Shown here in pieces: positions 31,052 to 40,900 of a stretch of DNA of 64,000 bases (position 1 is its first letter; every line of letters starts with the position of its first letter). The DNA is taken from assembly GCA_024195585.1 (NCBI GenBank), contig SWBL01000100.1, positions 1 through 64,000 of the forward strand, read 5' to 3'. The position numbers were made by a program, and so were the translations under genes. The DNA comes from Aureobasidium sp. EXF-3400 (Eukaryota > Ascomycota > Dothideomycetes > Dothideales > Saccotheciaceae). The notes beneath the pieces were generated by a model. The model made no database searches. It was given only the letters and a program-made list of their open reading frames with translations, and was not told the DNA's origin.

Positions 31052-34000
31052 ATGGATAGGCACGATTCTCCGCTAGGTCTTGCGACTCCAGACGGAGTAG
31101 ACTGGACGCAAGATATCCCTGATACTGATCACGTCCGCCTTTTCCGATCAACAAAATGGGAGTACTCGCTCCTCGGCCCCGTACAGTCTTGGGGCACTGC
31201 GCTGCGTCTCTACACATACCAGGTCTTTGCTGACAAGCGTCCGAGTTGTGTGTACTGGTGTGTACAGACTCAATGCTATAATCATCATGTCTTGAATTAA
31301 CGAAATCATAAGGGGACCGCAACAAGTCGCAATCTATAATGAAGGCTTCGCAATAGCTGCTGATGGGGCTCATCCTTTCCTGATGGCTCACACCTTCGCA
31401 GAAGCATTTCCTGAGATCTGTGACGATATTATGCCTGTCTTTGAAACTGCCAAAAAGACGAAACAAGATTGTCCAGTCACAGAAATACCTCTCATGATTA
31501 GAAGAAATGGCTTCCTTGAGGAGACTTACTTTACTGGAAATTTCACTCCACTTAGAGGAGACGATGGCCAAGTGCAAGGGTGGTACAATTCATTGACTGA
31601 GATGACGAGAACAAAGATCACTGACCGCAGACGAAACATGCTGAACATGATTGGGGTCCTGCCCGATGGTTGTACCTCATCGACTATTGGTTCTCACTTC
31701 ATCGACTGCTTCCGGACGAACTCGATGGATATACCGCTCGCTCTCGTATTTGGATTAGACAGCAATCCTTCTTCGACACAATCATCTCGCAAGCTAAAGC
31801 TCCTAGCAAGTCTCGGTGTGCCAGAAGGCCATCAATTGGCCCAACAACAAGGATCCCTTGACAGCGTTGCAGGTATCTACCCGCTCTTGAAGAAAGCAGG
31901 AATCGATCCTACAACTTCTCCCTGCGGACCAGAGTTTGAAGGTGTTGAGTGGGAAGGATTTGGCGAGCCATCAGAGAACGTTTGTGTCATACCCCTGATG
32001 AATGCTGGACACTCATACGGATATCTGTGTATCGGTACCAATCCAAGAAGACCTATCGACAACGATCATGACCAATTCATGCGAGATCTTGCGTCGCAAT
32101 TGTCTTCAACCATGGCATTTTTGGTCTCCCTGGAAGAATCGCAAAAGCGACAACATAGTCTGGAGAACAAATTGGCTGCTAGTGAACATCATATCAGATA
32201 TATGGCTGATCATCTTGATATCGGCCTGGAACACCTAGGTCTCAATGGAAAGGTTCTATGGGCCAACGAACATTACTTCAAAATCATCGGCGAGAAACCG
32301 ACGCATGAGTTCTCAGAGCTGCGTCTTCCATTTAAGGACCATGTCCTTGAGGAGGATCAACCAAAGATGTATGCAGCCTGGAAAGCGGTGTTGGAAGGTG
32401 TGACAACCAACACAAGCGAGTTTCGAATGAAAAGATTATGGAATCCACCATCTGGCCCTCCAGTGCCCGCTACTGTACTCATATCAGCTGTACCCTACTT
32501 GGAAGATGGCGAGATCAAGTCTATCATGGCTTGTATGACAGAAGTCAGTCATCTAAAATGGGCCGAGGCATGGCAAGCTCGAGCGGCTCAAGAAGCGCAA
32601 GAGGCGAAACGACAGCAAAGCGAATTTACCGACGCCATCTCACATGAAGTTCGCAATCCCTTGACGGCAATGTTGCAACTTGCCAACAGCATTTCTGGAT
32701 CTCTCGAGGATTACAAAGGGAAGAACACAGGCGCTGAAGAATACCTGCACATAATACAAGAAAATATCGAAGCAGCCAAGACTATCGTTTTCTGCGCTAG
32801 TCATCAGAAAAAGGTGCTTGACGATGTCTTGATTCTCTCGAAGATGGATTTCATGCTCTTGACTCTCTCACCAAGTCCGTCGCAGCCACTTGATCTCATC
32901 AACAATGCTATAAAGATGCTTCAAGCCAACATTTCAGCAGCCGATATTGAGATGAAGGTCGAGGCACACGAATCAGTTGCCGAACTTGGAGTCGGTTGGG
33001 TCATGTGCGATCCTCTAAGAGTCACACAGGTTTTGATCAATCTGTTATCGAACGCCATCAAATTCACGAGACTAGAGCGTCATCGACGTGTAACACTTCG
33101 GTATGGCGCCTCGCTCGGGGAACCAAGACACTCTTTCAAAGAAGGACTAGCTTGGGCTTCGACGAAAAAAGAACACGAAGATGTCACCCTGGGAGAAGAA
33201 TGGGGCGATGGCAAGCAGATTTATCTCAGCTTCTGCGTCACCGACACTGGACCAGGGATGACTGAGGAAGAACGTGCTCATCTGTTCAACAGATTCCAAC
33301 AAGCTAGCCCCAAGACATCGATCAAATATGGTGGCACTGGCCTTGGACTCTACATATCTCACACTTTGACCGAGAAGCAGAATGGAAGCGTGGGTGTTTC
33401 GTCTCAACCAGGAAAGGGCTCTACTTTCGCCTTCTACGTGAAAGTCCGTCAATTGGCTAACCCGCCTACGCCGTCATCTGAGCCCAGTCTTCAGTTAACA
33501 CAAGAATTGGTGCTTCGACAGCTGGATAATACACAAGCCTTGAAAGTCATCGAAGATACAGCAGTCATGAAAGACCCTGAGGCGGTTGAGCAACAGAAGG
33601 TTGTGCCGAGTCCCAAGATCCCTCAAGAGCAGACTGCTTTGCCTGAGGTAGCGTATCATGTACTTCTGGTAGAGGTATGTATTTTTATTCACTCTTCTGA
33701 AGCTGCATACTAACAGAATTAGGACAACCTGATCAACCAAGCAATTCTCAAGAAACAGCTCACCCGAGCCGGGTGTATTGTTTACGTTGCCAATCATGGT
33801 CTGGAAGCTCTGGAGACCCTACGCCGCGCCGATGTCTGGGAAGAAGCAGCTGGCTCTGGTCATAAGCTGGACATTGTACTCATGGATCTGGAGATGCCCG
33901 TCATGGATGGCTTATCGGCAAGCCGGGAGATCAGATCTCTGGAAAAAAGCGGCAAACTGACCAGACATGTTGAAATCATTGCCATCACTGCAAACGTTCG

Positions 34001-34109
34001 GAAAGGTCAGGTTGATCTCGCACTGGATGCAGGCATTGATGCAATCATGGCGAAGCCATTTTCAGTGTCTGATTTGCTTGAGACGATCAAAACTCGACTA
34101 GGAAGATGA
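31052..34109 (+). CDS. Hybrid sensor histidine kinase with PAS-type sensing region and receiver domain
   Basis: Exons 31052-31257, 31313-33674 and 33723-34109 give 984 residues. The N-terminal 480 residues look like PAS/GAF-type sensor segments (RPSCVYW/GPQQVAIYNEGF, later LGLNGKVLWANEHYFKIIGE). The kinase core has H-box SHEVRNPLTA with His513, N box VLINLLSNAIKFT, G1 DTGPGM and G2 TGLGLYIS. The receiver begins VLLVEDNLINQ across intron 2 and contains the phospho-acceptor Asp911 in LMDLEMPVMDG, with the ITAN and KPF motifs. There is no transmembrane segment, so it should be a cytosolic sensor feeding an Ypd1-type phosphorelay. Intron 1 is 55 bp and intron 2 is 48 bp with ACTAAC. The signal sensed and the fungal HHK class are not assigned. 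Confidence 0.9.
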
Positions 34110-34786
34110 ATGCACGCTCAGAGATACAGTAACCTGTCATCCCCTGCGTACAAGTGTTGAGCCTTTGGTCAGCTGCAGGTCGGCTTCGGAAGCGACGACC
34201 GAGACTTTTTGACAAGCGCCCTCATCCGTACAGGCAATGTTACCGCACCTATTGAAATTCGCCAAGCCTTCAACTCCGATACCATTTACCCAGCACGACA
34301 TGGTACCGATACGGCCACTGTTTGCAGGTGGAGAACCCACTGGGAGGGAACCAATTTTTGCGTTTGGCATGGACGGGTCATCATCCCCATAGGACCCACA
34401 AACGTCATGAAGATACTCAGACTGGATGCGACAATTCTTCCAAATCGATCTCTCGAGCCAAACAAAGACAACATTTGGAACGTTGATGATCCAGAAATCG
34501 AGAAAAAAGGTTATGAAATTAACACTTTCTCATGTACACATGATCTTGTGCTCGGGCAGATTATCGGTCAGGCGTAGCAACGTCAGTATGTCAATATACC
34601 AGAACTGCGCCATGCGATACGGAACTCACAGGATGGAGGAGAAAGAAAATGATATAGCACTAGATGTGCTGGGACTGCAGATGGTCAAACAATTTATGAT
34701 TTAATGCCAAATTTAACACAGATTTCTCGAGCTACAAGCTCGCAGAGATCAACAACGTTGAAATCTTTCATCTGCCACGATAGTTT
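34110..34786. other. Convergent 3' flank with a possible Cys-containing frame
   Basis: Between the stops of the histidine kinase and of the minus-strand unknown gene. It contains the long minus-strand open stretch listed separately. The rest is probably 3' UTR. Confidence 0.45.
34137..34529 (-). CDS. Possible exon of a small Cys-containing protein (boundaries unresolved)
   Basis: A minus-strand frame stays open for 131 codons, from the TGA at 34530-34532 to its own stop at 34137. It reads plausibly as protein: WKNCRIQSEYLHDVCGSYGD, a Pro/Gly/Ser stretch, TMSCWVNGIGVEGLANFNRC, then GNIACTDEGACQKV. Seven cysteines with regular spacing resemble a small secreted protein, but I find no signal peptide or clear upstream exon. 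The first ATG in frame is at 34370, which would drop the first two cysteines. Another frame is open on the plus strand over much of the same DNA, which weakens the case. Confidence 0.25.
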   Translation of the reverse strand, partial: ESVNFITFFLDFWIINVPNVVFVWLERSIWKNCRIQSEYLHDVCGSYGDDDPSMPNAKIGSLPVGSPPANSGRIGTMSCWVNGIGVEGLANFNRCGNIACTDEGACQKVSVVASEADLQLTKGSTLVRRG

Positions 34787-35413
34787 TCAGACCTCGACAT
34801 CCTCAGCCGCATCAGCCTCTCTGCCATCATCTTCATACTCCATGAAATAGTAGAACAAGCCTACCTCGTAACCGAGCCATTTATCCCTCAACCAAAGCAT
34901 ATGTTTATGAATCCTGAACGCATGTTCCCTATCCTCAATACCCACATACATGCCCACCTTTTCATCTGTAGAATATTGCAAAGTCAACCAAGCCTTGTGG
35001 CGATGAAACTCTGCATGTGGCTCTGTACATCTCATCTCTTGAAAGCGGTCGTAGATATGCTTGTGATGAGGATGAACGGGTGGCGTGTAGTAGTGGACCT
35101 GGGGCTCTCTTTCTGGATCCTCGAAATCTGGGGCTGGAAGGATCTCTGCTGGGTCTCCGGGAATATCAGGTAGTTTGTGGAGGAAATTCATAATGCGAGA
35201 GTGGGTGTTGAAAGTGGCTTGGTCTCCATCCATGGGCTTTAGTGTGGATAAGGCTTCGGGTGTCAGGGTTGAAAATTTTGGTGTTGCTTTTTGCGAACGC
35301 GATGCCTGTGATGTAGGTGGACGAATGGGCTTGCTATGGTAGGCGTTGGTGTTAGACAGGAAACTGTCTTGCAGCGACAGCGTGGTCGATGTATGGTGTT
35401 GGCTCGTCATCAT
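34787..35413 (-). CDS. Hypothetical protein
   Basis: A single-exon protein of 208 residues from the ATG at 35413 (a second ATG follows at once). The first half is Ser/Thr/Pro-rich and probably disordered. The second half has a compact composition rich in His, Tyr and Trp: VHYYTPPVHPHHKHIYDRFQ, HRHKAWLTLQYSTDEKVGMY and HMLWLRDKWLGYEVGLFYYF. It ends in an acidic tail. No family was recognised. Balanced composition and the lack of competing frames support a real gene. It is transcribed in the same direction as the GFA gene upstream of it. Confidence 0.6.
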   Translation of the reverse strand: MMTSQHHTSTTLSLQDSFLSNTNAYHSKPIRPPTSQASRSQKATPKFSTLTPEALSTLKPMDGDQATFNTHSRIMNFLHKLPDIPGDPAEILPAPDFEDPEREPQVHYYTPPVHPHHKHIYDRFQEMRCTEPHAEFHRHKAWLTLQYSTDEKVGMYVGIEDREHAFRIHKHMLWLRDKWLGYEVGLFYYFMEYEDDGREADAAEDVEV

Positions 35414-35625
35414 TTTCGAGGTTTGTGGATATGCAAATGTTTGACGGAAAAAGATAATGCAGCTTCTGCAACGTCAAGATATATTCCAAAATTCGAGTCA
35501 TCGCATGACTAGTAAGAGTTGCTGCCTTGAAGTACATGAAGAAATGTGCGATGGAAAATGTGGTGATTTGAGGTCATTAGCGGTGATCGTGACTCCAGCG
35601 AAAGCGACGGCAAGCAGGACGACAA

Positions 35626-36168
35626 CTACTCACCCATCAACTCTCCGGTACGAAGATTCTTGTACGATTTCACACTATCGGGACTTTTGAACCAAGTATG
35701 CTTATGCGCGGCGAAGCCTTCCATTTCGGGTGTTGGAATTACTGGCATCATACCCATCGACACGGTGACTTGGCCAGGCATCGCATCAACTTTTGAGAAG
35801 ATGGGACTTGCGGCAGTTAGCATCACCACTCATTCGTCTTCTGTAAATATGACGACTTACTTCCCATCTACGGCGCAAAACCATCGATGTATTGGATTGC
35901 CACTGCTGGTTGCTCTGTCCTCATAAAGCTTCAACGTGCCATCTCTATCTTTGATGTCGACTTTTTTTTCTTCGATGGTAAGATTCGTGGCTCCGATAGA
36001 GCCTGAAGCTTTTCGGCAGTTTTCGCAATGGCAGAGGTGACCACGAGGTTTTGTGAACAAGTTGTCGTTAATGGTCACTGTGATGCTACCGCATAGGCAG
36101 CTGCCTGTTATGGAATCCTTGAAGGAAGACAAGTCATGTCGCTTTGGGTCGCCTGTGAGATGTGACAT
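35626..36168 (-). CDS. GFA-domain (glutathione-dependent formaldehyde-activating enzyme/CENP-V family) protein
   Basis: Exons 35861-36168 and 35626-35806, joined over a 54-bp intron (GTAAGT, GCTAAC, GCAAG), give 162 residues. The zinc-binding pattern of the Mss4-like fold is clear: GSCLCGSITVTI then CHCENCRKASGS; a further Cys occurs in HRWFCAVDGN. Members bind zinc and some are S-hydroxymethylglutathione-forming enzymes, but most fungal copies are uncharacterised. The last codons overlap a strong donor-like GTGAGT at the TAG stop. A third exon towards 35460-35560 is therefore possible, though no acceptor gives a convincing extension. Confidence 0.85.
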
Positions 36169-36548
36169 CGTTTGACGAGTTTACAAGCTGAAAGTCTTGA
36201 TAAAAGTTGCGAGCGTAGTTGATGAAGGGCGTTCGAGGTAACGTTGTTCATTGGGACCCCGCTGCGGTCAACGCGATCCTTTGATATGGGATTAGTAAGC
36301 GTCACGGTGTTGGACAGAAGTTGGTGTCGATGGATAACACTGCAGATTCCGTGGCATAGTCGCTACTCACATCTCCACGACTTGTTCTGGACTTTATAAT
36401 CAGGTTTCACAGCATAGGAAGGAAAAGGCAAAAGGCATGCTCGAATGAAATCATATTTTTCAACGGTTAATAATGCTCATAGACACAACACCAATTGTGT
36501 AATTCTCCATCGTATCATTGTAACAAGTATGCGCCAACTCTTGCCTGC
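36169..36548. other. Intergenic region
   Basis: 380 bp upstream of the GFA gene and downstream of the STAND N-terminal-domain gene. No supported gene or motif. Confidence 0.45.
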
Positions 36549-37573
36549 TCAGTCCTGTCTGTGGTGCTGTGCAGCGGGCAGAGAAGTCGATGCGTCGTCA
36601 TCGCTCTCACCATGAACTCCAGGCAGGCTGTTGAAGCTTGCGGGCAGTTCTCTGATGACAAGTCCTTGGATGCGAACATCACTAACAGTCAGGCTAGCCT
36701 CGCGGTTGCTGGCTGATGTAGTTGATGTGTCGACTGAGTCAAGGTGCGTGTCCGACGAGAACATACCGAGGCGCTGGACTGAGGACGGACCGGCGTGGTT
36801 ATGAGTAGCAGTGAAACGTCCTTCAAAACTGAGATTGTCGGTTCCGATGAATTGACGAGAATTGTCGCTGGTTGTGTTGTTGTTCAGGACGAAGACGGTG
36901 CGAGTGCAATGACCGTCAATGACCTTTTCGGCGGCTTGGCACGCGGCAAGAGCTGCTTTGAGCTTCCTGATTTCCTCTTCATGCTCCTGCATTTCTTGAA
37001 CTGATTTCTGTACACCGAGCAGGTTGTCGTTGATCGATTTTAAGTCGTACTCAATATCGTTCTTGATGTCGCCCATCTTTTCCTTGAGTTTGATCATGTC
37101 GTCTCTGGATGCCGACGTTTCTTGGCTATATCAAGTCAGCATCGCGTCAGACCCTGACGCGTCAGATGGACTTACAGCTCGATGATCTGGAGTGCAACAC
37201 TCAGTTGTTCCTTGTAACTTGCGAGTCTCGTCTTGATATCTTTGATGGTCTTGTTTCTGAATTGCAGCTTCAGCCAGTCACCGAGGCTCGGACAACCCAG
37301 TCCCTCGAGCGACTTGTTCAGCTCTTTGCAGCAATCCAAACATCCTTTGAGTGGTGCTTTCAGCATGGCATCCTTGCTCGACAGAGTGTTTCTGGACTTT
37401 TCTTGCAAACCACTCAAGATCGTGATCAGTCCGTCGAACTCTTCATGCATGTCTCTCACTTCCTTGGAATGGCCTTGGATGCTCTGAGAGAGCTCGTACA
37501 ATTTCTTGGATGCATCGAATGCAGCTGCCAGAATTTCAATTGCAACAGCTGTGATGCTAAACGGATCGACCAT
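36549..37573 (-). CDS. Free-standing fungal STAND N-terminal-domain protein
   Basis: Exons 37176-37573 and 36549-37125 (intron 50 bp, GTAAGT, GCTGAC, ATATAG) give 324 residues. The start MVDPFSITAVAIEILAAAFD is the typical opening of the helical fungal N-terminal domain found in front of NACHT or NB-ARC receptors (PF17111-like). A long coiled coil (KLKEKMGDIKNDIEYDLKSI onwards) follows, then an Asn-rich stretch LNNNTTSDNSRQFIGTDN and a Ser/Thr-rich tail. There is no P-loop, so the protein has the signalling part of a receptor without its ATPase. It is divergent from the NACHT-WD40-like gene across 373 bp. An ATG at 37639 would add 22 residues; the internal ATG matches the family start better. 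Confidence 0.8.
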
Positions 37574-37946
37574 TTTGACGTAGGCCTTGATACCCTTCGT
37601 CACTGGCCACGCTTGAGACCAACAGCTTGTTGACAACATGGAGTGAGACCTTGGAGCAGCATGGGATGGTTGGTGTATTTGACTGAGTAGGTTTTCAGTC
37701 TCTGATCAATCAGAAGCATCTAGGTGTGCAAAGAATACCGATGCAGAATATGCTTTTTGCATCTAGACACGACTGGATAGAGCTTTTTGTCTGTCTAACG
37801 TATCTGCAGTCATGAAAAAGAGTCATGATTTCTGAAACAACCGTGCTGAAGCTCTTTGTGTACGCAAACAGTATGGCTCTGATCCATCACAAGTTTAAAG
37901 GGGCCCATTCGCCAGATGATCACCAGATGTTCATGGCCCCATCGTC
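37574..37946. promoter_or_regulatory. Bidirectional promoter region of the split STAND pair
   Basis: 373 bp shared by the STAND N-terminal-domain gene (-) and the NACHT-WD40-like gene (+). The layout would allow joint control. No specific operator was recognised. Confidence 0.5.
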
Positions 37947-40900
37947 ATGGATTCCAGACCATCGTTCAACATCAGCAATAACGTTGCACATGCCACTTCC
38001 CAACAAATCATCACCACCTATTACGATCCAAATGGACACAACGCGTCCGTTCAGGCATGTCTCCGTGCACTTGACTGCCCTGACGTCGATGCTGTCAGGA
38101 CTGAGATTCATTCTCTTGATGGAGTGATTCCCGAGTGCATTGCCTGGATCTTCCAGGACGATCGGTTTCTCCAGTGGAAGGAGCAAGAAGGAAATGCTAT
38201 ACTTTGGATCTATGGTAGTCCTGGCAAAGGAAAGACGCGTATGGCGGCTGGTATTGTGGATAAGCTGCGCAAAGAAACAAGCAGTCCCGGTGTCAATGGA
38301 CTGACAGGGTTTTTCTTCTGTCAAAGTACGGATGATCGTATGAACAACGCTGTCGATGTCCTCAAAGGCATTATACGGACTATCTGGGAACAAAGACAGT
38401 CACTCAAGGAGCATGTGCATCACCATTGGATCAAAGAAGAGCAGAAATTCGACAGGGACCTCAACCAGGTTGCTTCTTTGTGGAATCTCTTAAAGAAAAT
38501 GACGAAAGACATCGGCCACCAAGCGACCTACATTGTGATTGACGCCATTGATGAATGCAGCGAGCAAGTTGAACATCTTTTACGTCTGATTCATACTGCC
38601 GGTCTCGTCTCTCCACCTAACGTCAAATGGCTTATCACAAGTCGTCCGTCGAGCCTTGACCTTCAAGGATCCATCTGGTCATACCATCGACCAATGCAGA
38701 TTGATCTTGACAGCTTCACTGTACAAGTTGACGATGCTGTCCAGAGATACATAAAGGTCAAAACAGCGTGGATGGAGCTCAGCAGATTCCCCGTGGGCGA
38801 CCAAGCACGTATTTGCAAGCTCCTTCTGACCAAGTCTGAGTCCACTTTCCTGTGGGTCGCCTTTGTTTGTCAAGAAGTCAGGAACCTGCCAGCATATGAG
38901 GTCGTCCGTGTTATCTCGGCGATGCCAAAAGGGCTTCATTACTTGTACGAGAAGAATATGCAGCTCCTTGACCAAGCCTGTCATGACGGCAACGAGTTCG
39001 CTATTGACTATCGAAAGCTCGTCTGGACCCTATACAGCCTATCGGGCAGCCCTCACCTGCTAGAGCTCGCTGTGCTTGCTGGTTTACCAACGGAAAAAGC
39101 CAGTGATGAGAGCTATTTGATTCGAGTGATCAGAGAATGCAACACTTTCATGGTTCTCACAGAAAGCGATGCTGTCATGCTGGTTCATAAGTCTGTCAAG
39201 GATTATCTCGACAAGCTGCAATCGACGAGGTCACAGTTGGTCAAATCTCAAACGCATGGGGCACTCGCAAGACGATGTATACAGATTTTGCGAAGGTCAC
39301 TGTACAGGAACCTCACCGAGCTACGTGAGCTTGACTCTGAGGCTAACGAGGCAAATTTGGAGTTGCAGACAAGGTTCTCCTCTATTGCTGGGTACTCTTG
39401 CGTTCATTGGATCGAGCACGTCGTGAAGGAGTCGAAGGACGGAATCTCCGGTCCCATCACATTACAAATTTTCTTGAGGCAGCATCTTCTGCATTGGTTA
39501 GAAGCCATTAGCATTCTCGGTCGATACAGGACCTGCCTAGAACATTTGATTCATCTTGACAGAACCTTGGAGGCTAGTTCAAATGCTCAAAATGCCACGC
39601 CTCCAAATGCATCATCTTCCTTGAAGCATATGAGGATGGCTGGATTGCATGAATCCATCAAAAACATACGAGACTTCGTTACAGCGAGCAGGCACGCAAT
39701 AGAGAGATGGCCCTTGCAGGTTTATTCCTCAGCACTGGTATTCTTCACATCCGGAAACGGCCTAGATAAAGTGTTCCATGCCGATAAGCCAGATTGGATC
39801 TTACGCTGCTTGACGCCAAGACATCATGCATGGGATCCTACTCCATCTGTGACTCTTGAACCTGAACACAACGCTTCCATGATCGCACTATCCAGAGATG
39901 GCGAGTACCTCGTCACATCGGCCAACGGACCCATTCAAGTGTGGCCACTGAAGCAAGCAGGCCGCTTCCTAGAGCTGAAGTGCGTTACCTTCCGGACTGA
40001 ACAAGATCTTCTCGCTCGGAGACTGGTGATCGAGGGTAGCGAGGTGAAGATTAGTTGGCTGGATGTTTCCGTGTCTATGCTTGACAGGCTTGTAATTCGT
40101 TCGGCAACTTGGGACCTTCATTCAGGAGAGCCAATTGGGGAAGGATTCCATCCAGTCGTTGTATATCCTCTCAAAACATCCCACCACTTTAACATGTATG
40201 TTGCTTCCGCACCCGCATACGTTGCCGAGCTGAGTAATCCAACATTTGCAGACATTCCAGAACTTTGTTTTTCTCCTGACTACGAACTGTTCGCTACTGT
40301 CGACGCGCATGCAGAGATTATCCGGACCTGGTCAGCTTCAGATGGTGAAGCGCTGTGCGCTGTCAATATCATTGACTCTCTTGACGTAGCAGACTTGAGT
40401 GGCACGCAATTGTTTTTGACGTTTTGCTATGGCAACAGACTGATTGTCTATCAAGCGCATAATATCCACAGAAGATGTCTCGTGGTGTGTGTTATCAAAA
40501 CACTAGAGATATTGGTGAGGATTGATGACCTTGAAACCGATTTCGCACAGTATGGGAGCCCCTGGGCTTTGGACGTGAACGGTGATTACCTCGCTTATAC
40601 CACAGGTGTCAAAGTCCACGTACTCAAAATTGCAACGAACCGCGTGGTTCAAACCATTCTTTCGCAAGATGTTACCGAATTAGCCTTGTCCACAGCGCCT
40701 TTACGTGTCGCAGCGGGTGTTCACGATGGGACCGTCAGGATTTGGGATGTTGATTCTGAGAGACAACGCAATCTTGAACATGAATCATCAAGCACAGGTT
40801 GTACTTCCGAGCTGGAGGGAAGTAATGAAAGTGATTACCTTCGTACCGACTGCTGGCTACCTTCTCCTGATAACAACAAATTGGTCTTCTTGTATATCCG

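Noticed and set aside
37607..37639. An upstream ATG for the STAND N-terminal-domain protein
   Set aside because: It would place 22 unrelated residues before MVDPFSI, which is the usual family start; kept only as an alternative.
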